From Paraburkholderia phytofirmans OLGA172 (GTDB taxonomy: Bacteria > Pseudomonadota > Gammaproteobacteria > Burkholderiales > Burkholderiaceae), in NCBI RefSeq assembly GCF_001634365.1, contig NZ_CP014578.1, positions 868,001-932,000 on the forward strand: a stretch of 64,000 nucleotides of DNA, read 5' to 3'. Made by a program: the position numbers and the translations under genes. The notes below the pieces were generated by a model, which saw only the letters and a list, made by a program, of their open reading frames with translations, searched no databases and was not told the DNA's origin. Positions 8,159-16,911 of the stretch are shown one piece after another; the stretch's first letter is position 1, and each line of letters begins with the position of its first letter.

Positions 8159-8935
8159 ATGAACCCGCTCGCGGAACTGCGCTATTTCTTCACGGCGCTC
8201 GGCTATTTCACGCGCATGCCGGTGCCGCGTTGGGTCGGCTATGAGCCGCACTATCTGAATGCGGCGGCACGTTATTTTCCGCTGGTCGGTCTATTGATCG
8301 GCGGATTGAGCGCGCTGGTTTATCTCGCGGCCTTGCATGTCTTTCCAGCGGGCGTGGCGGTGCTGCTGTCGATGGCTGCGTCGCTTCTCGTCACCGGCGC
8401 ATTTCACGAGGACGGACTTGCCGATTGCGTCGATGCGTTCGGTGGCGCCTATACGCGCGAGGACGTGTTGCGCATCATGCATGACTCGCGCATCGGTGCC
8501 TTTGGCGCCATCGCGCTCGTGATCGCGCTAGCACTGAAGTGGCAAACGCTCGCCGCATTGCCGCCGATGCGCGCCGCCAGTCTGATGATTGCAGCGCATG
8601 CGGCGAGCCGCGTGTTTGCAATCAGCTATCTGGCCACGCTCGACTATGTGCGCGCCGAAGGCAAAGCCAAACCGGTTGCGCAACGTTTGAGCGGTCCCGC
8701 GTTGCTTTGCGCAGCAGTATTCGGTCTGCCGTGCTTGCTCTGGCCGAACGGGCCCGGTCTGCCGGATTGGCGCTTCGCCGGCTCGGCATTCATCGTGCTT
8801 GCGGCGCTGCGGTTTGCCATGGGCCGTTATTTCGTTAGACGCATTGGCGGCTACACCGGCGACTGCCTTGGCTTCGCACAACAGATTCTTGAATCGAGCA
8901 TCTATCTGCTGGGGCTTGCATGGATATCGTCCTGA
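8159..8935 (+). CDS. cobS: Adenosylcobinamide-GDP ribazoletransferase
   Basis: A 258-residue integral membrane cobalamin synthase that joins adenosylcobinamide-GDP to alpha-ribazole (phosphate). The magnesium-binding family motif is present as HEDGLADCVDAFGGAYTREDVLRIMHDSRIGAFGA, and about six hydrophobic segments follow. The start at 8159 gives MNPLAELRYFFTALGYFTRMPVP, the usual CobS opening. An in-frame ATG at 8117 adds 14 residues without similarity. The 3' end overlaps cobC by 16 bp. Confidence 0.94.
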   Translation: MNPLAELRYFFTALGYFTRMPVPRWVGYEPHYLNAAARYFPLVGLLIGGLSALVYLAALHVFPAGVAVLLSMAASLLVTGAFHEDGLADCVDAFGGAYTREDVLRIMHDSRIGAFGAIALVIALALKWQTLAALPPMRAASLMIAAHAASRVFAISYLATLDYVRAEGKAKPVAQRLSGPALLCAAVFGLPCLLWPNGPGLPDWRFAGSAFIVLAALRFAMGRYFVRRIGGYTGDCLGFAQQILESSIYLLGLAWISS

Positions 8936-9510
8936 TCCGCCATCCCGCCGTCGCACTCGATGCGGGCGTGTGCTACGGCCAGAGCAACGTCGCGCTTGTC
9001 GCGGATGCGGAAGTGTCCTCAACCGCGCTTGCATTGAAACTCGCCACGTTGCTGGTGCCGGCGCCGCGCGTGTTCATATCGAGTCCGCTGATGCGTTGCT
9101 CGGCGCTTGCCGCCGCGATGGCGAACGATTTCGGCTGCGCGCTCAGCTATGACGACCGTCTGCAGGAAATGAATTTCGGCGCTTGGGAGCAGCAGCGCTG
9201 GGACGCGATCGATCGGGAGTTGCTCGACGACTGGGCGGCCAACTTCGAACACGCGCGTGCGCATGGCGGCGAGAGCGTCGCACAATTCGTCGCGCGGGTG
9301 CGGGCGTGGTTCGACGCGTTCGCGCAGACGCGCGAGTTGTCGCCGGCCTATGTGGTCACGCATGCAGGAGTAATGCGGGTGATCGCTTCGCTGGTGCTGG
9401 ACGTGCCGCTGGAACACTGTCTGCGCTGGTCGCTGGAGATGACGGGGATTGTCTGGCTGCGCAGGGATGAGGCGACGCAGCAGTGGTTGCTGGTGAGGTG
9501 GAATGCGTGA
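8920..9510 (+). CDS. cobC: Alpha-ribazole phosphatase-like histidine phosphatase
   Basis: A 196-residue histidine-phosphatase-superfamily protein placed where CobC is expected; it would dephosphorylate alpha-ribazole phosphate or adenosylcobalamin phosphate. The phospho-accepting histidine lies in LIRHPAVALD, so the usual RHG is RHP here. The other superfamily parts are present: SSPLMRCSALA, the acidic DDRLQEMNFGAWE, and the second histidine in VVTHAGVMRVI. It overlaps cobS by 16 bp, so the two are probably coupled. It is the last gene of the btuB-led operon. Confidence 0.85.
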   Translation: MDIVLIRHPAVALDAGVCYGQSNVALVADAEVSSTALALKLATLLVPAPRVFISSPLMRCSALAAAMANDFGCALSYDDRLQEMNFGAWEQQRWDAIDRELLDDWAANFEHARAHGGESVAQFVARVRAWFDAFAQTRELSPAYVVTHAGVMRVIASLVLDVPLEHCLRWSLEMTGIVWLRRDEATQQWLLVRWNA

Positions 9511-9546
9511 GGGAATGGGGCTTGTGCCTGTGTGCGCTCCCGAATT

Positions 9547-9579
9547 GTGTCAGTCCTGGTTCTATTCGTGACACTTTTT
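9547..9579 (+). terminator. Weak terminator candidate after cobC
   Basis: GTGTCA at 9547 and TGACAC at 9569 form a 6-bp stem with a 16-base loop, followed directly by TTTTT. The stem is short and the loop long, so this is only a candidate end for the btuB-cobC transcript. Confidence 0.35.
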
Positions 9580-9605
9580 CAGGAAATTTGTCGAGAAACC
9601 AGAAG

Positions 9606-9718
9606 TTGCGCCATTTTTAAGCCTGGAGTGGCGCGTTTAGCTCGATTTGTGCCACAATGCCAAGAGAAAGTGGCGCGATTAGGATTTATCGCGCCACATA
9701 GGCTCGAGGGTGGCGCGC
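9606..9718 (+). promoter_or_regulatory. Repeated GTGGCGC half-sites upstream of the Fic gene
   Basis: At least five related half-sites lie in 113 bp before the start codon: TTGCGCCA (9606), GTGGCGCG (9628), GTGGCGCGA (9670), TCGCGCCAC (9689) and GTGGCGCGC (9710, abutting the ATG). A weaker GTGCCAC is at 9649. The copies at 9670 and 9689 form a perfect 9-bp inverted repeat with a 10-bp spacer, so equivalent points are about two helical turns apart. The arrangement looks like an operator for a dimeric regulator, most simply the winged-helix protein encoded next to it. This is inference from sequence only. Confidence 0.65.
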
Positions 9719-11134
9719 ATGAACAGCAACGGCATCAAGCAGGAATTGGATCTGATCGAGCACCTCATCGCTGCGAGCGCTGAGGGGCGGGGCGTTCGTG
9801 CGCTGGCAGCGGCACTTGCCGCGTGCCGGCATCCCGTGCAGCGCCGCACGCTGCAACGTCGTCTCGACATGTTGCTCGAAGCTGGCCGGATCATCTCGGA
9901 AGGTGCTGGGCGGGCAGTGGTCTACAAGCAGGCCGCCGCTTCCAGCGCGGCTGTTTTCCCCGCACAGGTCGTCACCGGCGCAAGCACTTCCGGCGAAGCC
10001 TACGTGCCCGTGTCGAGTGCGGGACTCGAGGTGCGCGCAGAAGTGAACAGGCCGCTGCACGAGCGCCGGCCGGTCGGCTATAACCGCGCGTTTCTCGAAC
10101 GCTATCGTCCGAATCAGGATGCGTATTTATCGCAAGCGCAGCGTGCACGCCTGCATGAGTGGGGCCGCACGTCGGCGGATGTGCGGCCGGCCGGCACGTA
10201 CGCGCGCGACATCATGAGCCGGCTTCTGATCGATTTATCGTGGGCGTCGTCACGGCTCGAGGGCAATACCTACACGCGGCTCGATACCGTGCGGCTGATC
10301 GAGCAAGGGCTCATTGCGCAAGGCAAGGACGCTCAGGAAACGCAGATGATCCTGAATCATAAGGCCGCGATCGAAATGATTGTCGAGAGCGCGGACGAAG
10401 TGGGCTTCAATCGATTCACCGTACTGAACCTTCACGCGATTCTCTCCGACAACCTGATGTCCGATCCGTTCGCCAGCGGCCGTTTGCGCGCGCGCGAAGT
10501 GGAGATCAGCGGCACCGTATTTTTTCCGCTCGCCGTGCCGCAGCAGATCGCGGAATGCTTCGAGGCGGTGTTGAACAAGGCCGCGCAGATCGACGACCCC
10601 TTCGAGCAGGCTTTCTTCGGCATGGTGCACCTGCCGTATCTGCAGCCGTTCGAAGACGTCAACAAACGGGTCTCGCGTCTGACCGCGAATATCCCGCTGA
10701 TCCGGCAGAATCTGTGTCCGCTGTCGTTCATCGACGTTCCCGAAAAGGCCTACGTCGACGGCACACTCGGTGTGTACGAGACCAATCGCGTCGAGTTGTT
10801 GCGCGATGTCTTCATCTGGGCGTACGAGCGCTCGTGTCAGCGTTATCTGGCGATTCGGCAATCGATCGGCGAGCCGGACGCGTTTCGCCTCAAGTATCGC
10901 AATGCGTTGATTGAGGCCGTGCAGGAGGTGATTCGCGGCGGCCTTGCCGGCACGCGCGGTGAGATCGAAACGCTTGCGCAGAATCGGGTGGACGCAGCGG
11001 ATGTATCTTCGTTCATCGACGCAATCCAGTCCGATCTCGATCAACTCTATCTCGGCAATGTCGCGCGTTATCGATTGCGGCTATCCGAATTCGAGCGCTG
11101 GCCATTCAAGCGGGCAGACGCCGTCTCGCGCTAA
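9719..11134 (+). CDS. Winged-helix/Fic family protein with altered catalytic motif
   Basis: A 471-residue protein in two parts. Residues 1-70 form a winged-helix-like DNA-binding domain (ALAAALAACRHPVQRRTLQR, then MLLEAGRIISEGAGRAVVYK as the wing). Residues about 120-400 are a Fic domain. The inhibitory-helix motif is intact (S177-x3-E181-G182 in SSRLEGN). The active-site loop reads Q309-P-F-E-D-V-N-K-R317, so the histidine needed for AMP transfer is glutamine. The ATG at 9719 has GAGGG upstream; an in-frame GTG at 9710 is less likely. The gene stands alone between two halves of the B12 cluster. It is probably a regulator rather than an active AMPylator, but that is inference. Confidence 0.8.
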   Translation: MNSNGIKQELDLIEHLIAASAEGRGVRALAAALAACRHPVQRRTLQRRLDMLLEAGRIISEGAGRAVVYKQAAASSAAVFPAQVVTGASTSGEAYVPVSSAGLEVRAEVNRPLHERRPVGYNRAFLERYRPNQDAYLSQAQRARLHEWGRTSADVRPAGTYARDIMSRLLIDLSWASSRLEGNTYTRLDTVRLIEQGLIAQGKDAQETQMILNHKAAIEMIVESADEVGFNRFTVLNLHAILSDNLMSDPFASGRLRAREVEISGTVFFPLAVPQQIAECFEAVLNKAAQIDDPFEQAFFGMVHLPYLQPFEDVNKRVSRLTANIPLIRQNLCPLSFIDVPEKAYVDGTLGVYETNRVELLRDVFIWAYERSCQRYLAIRQSIGEPDAFRLKYRNALIEAVQEVIRGGLAGTRGEIETLAQNRVDAADVSSFIDAIQSDLDQLYLGNVARYRLRLSEFERWPFKRADAVSR

Positions 11135-11173
11135 CGCACGCGGCACTTCTTGCTGCACGGCTTTGCCGCGGCA

Positions 11174-12085
11174 TCACTGCGCGCTGTTCTTCCTTCGGGA
11201 GCGCGCCAGGTCGAGGTCTTCGCATATTTGCCTGGCCCCTTGCGCAATACGCGGCGCCGGCCGGTTGATCAGATCGCCGTCGACGGCGAACAGATTGTTG
11301 TTCGCCACCGCCTTCAGACTTGGCCATGCACGCCATGTGTCGAGTTGCGGCAGGGTCGTGTCCGGTTTGGTCGCGCCGGGCGCGGCGGTGAAGATCGCTT
11401 CCGGATTCGCTGCGAGCACCGCTTCAGTCGAGACGGTCGGCACCAGCGGCTCGAGTTTCGCAAACACATTGCGGCCGCCGCATAGCGCAATCACGTCGCT
11501 GACCATATGGTCGCCGTTGAGCGTCATCAACGGCTGGTCCCACACCTGATAGAACACGCCGACAGGCGGCCGGCTTGCATACTGCGTGCGCAATCGTGCG
11601 ATGTCCTGACGGTATGCCGCAGCGCTTGCATCGGCAATCGGCGAGGTGCCGAGCAATTGCCCGAGCTTGGTCAACGACACGGCGATGTCGTCGAGACGAT
11701 GAGGCTCGCTGAAGAACAGCGGCACATGCATTTCACGAAGGCGATCGAGTTGGCGCTGCGCATTGCCATGCCGCCATACGATGATCAGATCGGGCTTCAA
11801 CGCAACGATCCGTTCCAGGTCGAGCGCCTTGTTGTCACCGACGCGCGGCAGCTGCTTCGCTTCGGGCGGATAGTCGCTGTAGGACACGGCGCCGACCAGT
11901 TTCGCGCCACCGCCCGCGGCATACAGCAGTTCGGTGACATGCGGCGCGAGACTGATGACGCGCTGTGCGGGCGCAGGCAGTGTGACCGTTGCGCCGGTGT
12001 CGTCGATGACCGTGATGGCGGCGTGCGCGTGCAGCGTACTCGCACAGAGTGCCGCAGCAATGGCAAAGCGTGGGCGCCGAGTCAT
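11174..12085 (-). CDS. btuF: Cobalamin-binding periplasmic protein BtuF
   Basis: A 303-residue periplasmic substrate-binding protein of the helical-backbone (FecB/BtuF) class that delivers B12 to BtuCD. The signal peptide is at residues 1-22 (MTRRPRFAIAAALCASTLHAHA). The mature protein opens with AITVIDDTGATVTLPAPAQRVISLAPHVTELLYAAG, followed by VSYSDYPPEAKQLPRVGD, the usual BtuF pattern. The ATG at 12085 is chosen because it starts the signal peptide and overlaps the upstream cobD stop by four bases; the frame stays open to 12403 without coding character. It is separated from btuCD by the Fic gene and lies on the opposite strand. Confidence 0.9.
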   Translation of the reverse strand: MTRRPRFAIAAALCASTLHAHAAITVIDDTGATVTLPAPAQRVISLAPHVTELLYAAGGGAKLVGAVSYSDYPPEAKQLPRVGDNKALDLERIVALKPDLIIVWRHGNAQRQLDRLREMHVPLFFSEPHRLDDIAVSLTKLGQLLGTSPIADASAAAYRQDIARLRTQYASRPPVGVFYQVWDQPLMTLNGDHMVSDVIALCGGRNVFAKLEPLVPTVSTEAVLAANPEAIFTAAPGATKPDTTLPQLDTWRAWPSLKAVANNNLFAVDGDLINRPAPRIAQGARQICEDLDLARSRRKNSAQ

Positions 12086-13119
12086 CGAACAGCCTCGCGC
12101 AAACTCTCTTCGAAACGCGCCCATTCCGCATCGCTCGCAGGCAACCCGAAACGCACACTGCCCGATGCCGTGAAGAGACGTGTCCACACGCCGCGCCGCG
12201 CTAACGCTTCGTGCAGAGCGGCGGCGCGCGCATCGTCGGTCCACGCGAAGAGCGGCGTGCTGTGTGTGGCGAAACCGTGTGCCTGCAACAGACTCGCCAG
12301 ACGGGCGCTTTCCGCATCGAGCCGCGTACGCATCTGCTGTTGCCACAATTCGTCTTCGAACGCGGCCTTGACGGCATGCCGAGCCGGGCCGCTGACAGTC
12401 CATGCCCCGAGCGTACGACGCAATGCGTCGAGCAAAGCCGGCGCACCGAGTACGAAGCCAGCGCGCACACCGGCGAGCCCAAAGAATTTTCCCGGTGAAC
12501 GTAACACGATCAGCCCATCGCGATGGGTGCTTGCCGCGAGCGACGCCGAAGGCATCGTGTCGGCGAAAGCCTCGTCGACCAGCAGCGTGCCACCGCGCGC
12601 GGCGAGTTGCGCATGCCAGTGCAGTAGCTTGTCGGCGCTCAGATGTTCCGCGGTCGGATTGTTAGGATTCACGATGACCACATGCGTGAGCGTGTCGGGC
12701 AAGGTGTCCCAGGACACATCCAGTGGCGCGACGTCGTGTCCTGCCCGCTCGAATGCAGGCACATATTCGCTGTACGTGAGCGGCGCGATGCCAACCCGGG
12801 CACCTGGCAGCAGTGAGGGCAGTGCGCGAATCGCCGCCTGGCTCCCCGCTACGGGAAGCACGTGCGCGGCGTCCGGCGCACCATAGTAACGGGCGGCACA
12901 GGCGGCAAAACCGTCACCTTCGTCGGGCAGGCGGCGCCAGGCATCGGCGGGAACCGGCGGCACCGGATAGCCGTGCGGATTGATGCCCGTCGACAGGTCG
13001 AGCCATTGCGCGTACGGAATGCCGTAACGCTCCGCCGCTTCGTGCAGATTGCCGCCGTGGACCACGGCGTTGAGCGGGGTGCCGGTATCAGCTTTGTGAG
13101 TAGCGGTTCGATCAACCAT
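12082..13119 (-). CDS. cobD: Threonine-phosphate decarboxylase (CobD/CobC type)
   Basis: A 345-residue PLP enzyme that makes (R)-1-amino-2-propanol phosphate, the linker between corrin ring and nucleotide loop. Fold-type I aminotransferase features are VNPNNPTAEHL, LLVDEAFADTMP, and the PLP lysine in RSPGKFFGLAGVRAGF. The N-terminal VHGGNLHEAAERYGIPYAQWLDLSTGINPHGYP is typical of cobalamin-pathway members. The ATG at 13119 overlaps the cbiB stop by 8 bp; a GTG at 13131 is possible. The name follows Salmonella usage (Pseudomonas calls this gene cobC). Confidence 0.92.
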   Translation of the reverse strand: MVDRTATHKADTGTPLNAVVHGGNLHEAAERYGIPYAQWLDLSTGINPHGYPVPPVPADAWRRLPDEGDGFAACAARYYGAPDAAHVLPVAGSQAAIRALPSLLPGARVGIAPLTYSEYVPAFERAGHDVAPLDVSWDTLPDTLTHVVIVNPNNPTAEHLSADKLLHWHAQLAARGGTLLVDEAFADTMPSASLAASTHRDGLIVLRSPGKFFGLAGVRAGFVLGAPALLDALRRTLGAWTVSGPARHAVKAAFEDELWQQQMRTRLDAESARLASLLQAHGFATHSTPLFAWTDDARAAALHEALARRGVWTRLFTASGSVRFGLPASDAEWARFEESLREAVR

Positions 13120-14050
13120 GAAAGGGCGCACTCAGCAACGCCAGCACGATCAGTACCGCCAGCCAGAGAATGACCGTCCGTTCAACCAGCATCAACGCCG
13201 CCGTAACATGCGTGGCGTTCGCGGGGTGTCCGAAACCTAGCGTTGGTCTGTGTTCAAGCGCGCCGTGATACACCGCGGGGCCGCCGATCAACACGTTCAG
13301 ACTGCCCGCGCCTGACGCCATGACCGGCCCGGCGTTCGGGCTGTCCCAGCGCGGCGCCTGTTCGCGCCAGCAACGCAGCGCCGTGCGAGTGTCGCCGAGC
13401 AAGGCATAGCTCGTCGCGGTGAGGCGCGCGGGAATCCAGTTGAGCACGTCGTCGAGGCGCGCGGCGGCCCAGCCGAAGCGCAGATAGCGCGGCGTGCGGT
13501 AGCCCCACATGGCGTCTAGCGTGTTGGCCAGACGAAACCCCAGCGCGCCTGGACCGCCCGCGATCGCAAACCAGAACAGCGCGCCGAAGATCGCGTCATT
13601 GCCGTTTTCGAGCGCCGATTCGACGGCGGCGCGCGACAGTGCCGCTTCGTCGGCATGAGCGGTTTCGCGCGACACGATGCGCGAGGTCAAGAGACGCGCT
13701 TGCGCCAGATCGCGCCGCGCCAATGCCTCGGCGATCGGCGCAATGTGATCGTGCAGACTGCGTGCGCCGAGCGCAAACCACAGCAACACGACATGCACCG
13801 CGCAGGCTGCAACAAACGGCAGCACGGAAACGAGCCACCAGGCGATCAGCACCGGCGGCATGACCGCCAGCGACCACGCGAGCAGTCCCTTGAGCCGCAA
13901 ACGCCGGCCGGTGTTGTAACGCGTTTCGAGGCGCATCGCCCATTTGCCGAAGCCGACCAGCGGATGCGCGGTGCGCGGCTCACCGAGCCAACGGTCGACG
14001 GCGACGCCCGCCGTTGCCAGCGTAACGATCAGAGGAAGCGACAGCATCAC
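13112..14050 (-). CDS. cbiB: Adenosylcobinamide-phosphate synthase
   Basis: A 312-residue multi-pass membrane enzyme that attaches the aminopropanol arm to adenosylcobyric acid. Family features are the N-terminal DRWLGEPRTAHPLVGFGKWAMRLE, the RIVSRETAHADEAALSRAAVESALENGNDAIFGALFWFAIAGGPGALGFRLANTLDAMWGYR core, and several hydrophobic helices. It overlaps both neighbours by a few bases (cobU upstream, cobD downstream), so cobU-cbiB-cobD-btuF form one tight minus-strand operon. Confidence 0.94.
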   Translation of the reverse strand: MMLSLPLIVTLATAGVAVDRWLGEPRTAHPLVGFGKWAMRLETRYNTGRRLRLKGLLAWSLAVMPPVLIAWWLVSVLPFVAACAVHVVLLWFALGARSLHDHIAPIAEALARRDLAQARLLTSRIVSRETAHADEAALSRAAVESALENGNDAIFGALFWFAIAGGPGALGFRLANTLDAMWGYRTPRYLRFGWAAARLDDVLNWIPARLTATSYALLGDTRTALRCWREQAPRWDSPNAGPVMASGAGSLNVLIGGPAVYHGALEHRPTLGFGHPANATHVTAALMLVERTVILWLAVLIVLALLSAPFHG

Positions 14051-14601
14051 GCGCTGCCCTCTGTTTTCAAGGCGAGCGGCAAGCCCGCGACCATCATCGT
14101 CACCTGGGTGCTCAACGCGGCGATGCGCTGATTGAGCCGCCCGAGTTCGTCGACATAGAGTCGCGTTGCCGCGCCGAGCGGCACTACGCCCAGACCGATT
14201 TCATTGCTGACCACGATGATCTTGCCTTTGGCGTGGATGAGCGCCGCTTCCAGCGCAGCAAAATGCGCGTGATATTGATCGACCGGCAAGCCGTCGCCCT
14301 CAGGTGGGCACAGCAGGTTGGCGAGCCACAGCGTCAGGCAGTCGATCAGAATGCAATGGCCGGGTGCGTCGATTTGCGCCACGGCGCCGGCGAGATCGAC
14401 GCCCGCTTCGTGCAAAGCCCAATGCGCCGGACGCCGCTCGCGATGATGCGCGATGCGCGCGCTGAATTCGGCGTCGTCAGCCACGCGCGCGGTGGCGACG
14501 TACGTGACGGGGAGGGTGCTGTCGTTCGCCAGTTGTTCGGCATGCACGCTCTTGCCCGAACGGGCGCCGCCGAGAACGAAGGTGAGGTCGCGGGGAATCA
14601 T
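14047..14601 (-). CDS. cobU: Adenosylcobinamide kinase / guanylyltransferase
   Basis: A 184-residue bifunctional enzyme that phosphorylates adenosylcobinamide and then attaches GMP. The P-loop is GGARSGKS close to the N-terminus. [14 protein letters not shown] supplies the histidine that accepts GMP in the family, and [12 protein letters not shown] is conserved. The ATG at 14601 ([12 protein letters not shown]) is preferred over the frame's upstream start at 14637, which adds an atypical RRYNHA leader. It is the first gene of the minus-strand operon and is divergent from cobQ. Confidence 0.94.
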   Translation of the reverse strand: MIPRDLTFVLGGARSGKSVHAEQLANDSTLPVTYVATARVADDAEFSARIAHHRERRPAHWALHEAGVDLAGAVAQIDAPGHCILIDCLTLWLANLLCPPEGDGLPVDQYHAHFAALEAALIHAKGKIIVVSNEIGLGVVPLGAATRLYVDELGRLNQRIAALSTQVTMMVAGLPLALKTEGSA

Positions 14602-14714
14602 CGCGTGATTGTACCGGCGTGCAGCGCGTGCCGGCACGATGGGATAATGCCGCGTTCATTGCCTGCGTTCATTACCTGGGTTTATTGCCCATTCACCGCC
14701 GAACCCGACATTCC

Positions 14715-16238
14715 GTGACCACCACTTCGATCCCGCATCCCGCCGTACCTGTGCCGCGCGGCACGCTGATGATTCAGGGCACCACGTCCGATGCAGGCAA
14801 GAGCACGCTCGTCGCGGGTTTGTGCCGGCTGGCGCGCCGCGCCGGCGTACGGGTCGCGCCGTTCAAGCCGCAGAACATGGCGCTCAATAGCGCGGTGACG
14901 GTCGACGGCGGCGAGATCGGCCGTGCGCAGGCCCTGCAGGCGGTGGCCGCGGGCATCGCCGCGCACACCGATCTGAACCCCGTGCTGCTCAAGCCGACCA
15001 GCGACCGCGGCGCGCAAGTGATCATCCACGGCAAGGCGCGCATGAATCTCGATGCGCGCGCGTATCACGACTACAAGCCGGTCGCCTTCGAGGCCGTGCT
15101 GGAGTCGTATGCGCGTTTGCAAGCGGCGTACGACACGATTTTTGTCGAAGGCGCGGGCAGTCCTGCGGAGATCAATCTGCGCGACCGCGATATCGCCAAT
15201 ATGGGTTTTGCTGAAGCGGTCGACTGCCCGGTCGTGCTGGTGGCCGACATCGACCGCGGCGGGGTGTTCGCGCATTTGACCGGTACGCTCGCGTGTCTCT
15301 CGGAAAGCGAGCAGGCACGTGTGCGCGGCTTCATCATTAACCGGTTTCGCGGCGACGTCAGTTTGCTCAAGCCCGGACTCGATTGGCTCGAAGCGAAGAC
15401 CGGCAAGCCGGTGCTCGGCGTGGTGCCCTACCTGCACGGCCTGACGCTCGACGCCGAAGACATGCTGCCGCCCGAACTGCGCGCCGCGCAAAGCGGCGAA
15501 AGCGACGATCTGGGCCCGATGTTGCGAGTGGTCGTGCCGGTGCTGCCGCACATCAGCAATCACACCGATTTCGACGCGCTGCGCGCGCATCCGCAAGTCG
15601 ACTTTCATTACGTGCGAAGCGGCGCGCCGCCTCCGCCGGCCGATCTGATCATCCTGCCGGGCTCGAAGAATGTGCCGGGCGATCTGGCCTTTCTGCGTGC
15701 GCAAGGCTGGGATGCGGTGCTGCAACGGCATTTGCGCTACGGCGGCCGGGTCATCGGGATTTGCGGCGGCATGCAGATGCTCGGACGCGAAGTGGCCGAT
15801 CCGCACGGCGTGGAAGGCGCGCCTGGCACGAGCGCGGGCCTCGGCTGGCTCGATTACTCGACAGTGCTGACGCGCGAAAAAACGCTTAAGAATGTCACAG
15901 GGCGACTCGCATTGCCCGGTTCGCCCGAGGTCGCCGGTTACGAGATTCACATGGGCGAGACGCAGGGTCCGGCGCTGAGTTCGCCCGCGCTGCAATTGGG
16001 CGAAACGCACGGCGCCCGTCCCGACGGCGCGATCTCGGCCGATGGCCAGATCCTCGCCACCTATGTGCACGGCCTGTTCGACACGCCGGCCGCATGCGCC
16101 GCACTGCTCGCGTGGGCGGGCTTAAGTGACGCCGGGACAATCGACTACCCGGCGTTGCGTGAGGCTTCGCTGGACCGTCTGGCTGACACGCTCGCCGAGC
16201 ACCTCGATCTTGCGAAGCTTTTTGCTGCGATCGGGTGA
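14715..16238 (+). CDS. cobQ: Cobyric acid synthase
   Basis: A 507-residue glutamine-dependent amidotransferase that amidates adenosylcobyrinic acid a,c-diamide at four side chains. The N-terminal dethiobiotin-synthetase-like domain holds [20 protein letters not shown] and KPQNMALNS. The C-terminal class I glutaminase domain has the nucleophile in [10 protein letters not shown] and the histidine in [10 protein letters not shown] place the start at the GTG at 14715 (MTTTSIPHP); in-frame sequence further upstream is not family-like. It has no riboswitch of its own and reads divergently from cobU. Confidence 0.94.
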   Translation: MTTTSIPHPAVPVPRGTLMIQGTTSDAGKSTLVAGLCRLARRAGVRVAPFKPQNMALNSAVTVDGGEIGRAQALQAVAAGIAAHTDLNPVLLKPTSDRGAQVIIHGKARMNLDARAYHDYKPVAFEAVLESYARLQAAYDTIFVEGAGSPAEINLRDRDIANMGFAEAVDCPVVLVADIDRGGVFAHLTGTLACLSESEQARVRGFIINRFRGDVSLLKPGLDWLEAKTGKPVLGVVPYLHGLTLDAEDMLPPELRAAQSGESDDLGPMLRVVVPVLPHISNHTDFDALRAHPQVDFHYVRSGAPPPPADLIILPGSKNVPGDLAFLRAQGWDAVLQRHLRYGGRVIGICGGMQMLGREVADPHGVEGAPGTSAGLGWLDYSTVLTREKTLKNVTGRLALPGSPEVAGYEIHMGETQGPALSSPALQLGETHGARPDGAISADGQILATYVHGLFDTPAACAALLAWAGLSDAGTIDYPALREASLDRLADTLAEHLDLAKLFAAIG

Positions 16239-16281
16239 TGAAGGTCAATCGGGCGGTGGTCCGCGTCCCGGCGTCGCTCAG

Positions 16282-16701
16282 TCAATACAACAGGATTTGC
16301 GTGCAGCGAAACAGCGCCATCGTCTTGCCGTTCGGATCGGTGACGGTGGCGTCCCACACCTGCGTGCTGCGGCCCAGATGCACGGCCTTGGCGACCGCGC
16401 GGATCGTGCCTTCCGTCGCCGTGCTGAGAAAATTGCTTTTCAGCTCGATGGTCGTGAAATTGCGCGCCGTCTCAGGCAGGTGCGCGAGGCATGCATAGCC
16501 GCAGGCCGTATCGGCGAGGCCGATCACGGTGGCGGCATGCAAAAAGCCGTTCGGCGCGAGCAATTCGTGGCGCACCGTCAGTTCCGCGGTCAGAGTGCCT
16601 TGCTCAAGCGCCAGAACATGCACGCCCAGCAAGCCGGGCAGCTTGCCCTTCTGACGTTCGTGCAGGCGCTCGATGCTGTATTCCGGACGGAGTGTGCTCA
16701 T
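16282..16701 (-). CDS. PaaI-type hotdog thioesterase
   Basis: A 139-residue single-domain acyl-CoA thioesterase of the PaaI/YdiI type. The active-site region reads ELLAPNGFLHAATVIGLADTACGYACLAHL, where a Gly-Phe-Leu-His segment replaces the commoner HGG pattern. The second strand pair is NFTTIELKSNFLSTATEGTIRAVAKAVHLGRSTQVWDATV. It is convergent with cobQ and probably unrelated to B12. The substrate is unknown. Confidence 0.85.
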   Translation of the reverse strand: MSTLRPEYSIERLHERQKGKLPGLLGVHVLALEQGTLTAELTVRHELLAPNGFLHAATVIGLADTACGYACLAHLPETARNFTTIELKSNFLSTATEGTIRAVAKAVHLGRSTQVWDATVTDPNGKTMALFRCTQILLY

Positions 16702-16911
16702 GAGATGGGGAGCCTCGATGGAAAAATCAGGGGGGCAGGGCGGTCAATAGCCGTTTGGGGGCTTCGGCCCCGGTGCATTTATCGATATTATCAACGGCGG
16801 GATCGGCGGGTGAACCTGAAACCGTTGCGGATCAGGACACGTTGGCGCAAGTCAGAGCAAACTGCGCGGTAAACCGGCTGGCGGCGCCCAGCCTTCTTTC
16901 CGGGAGAATTC

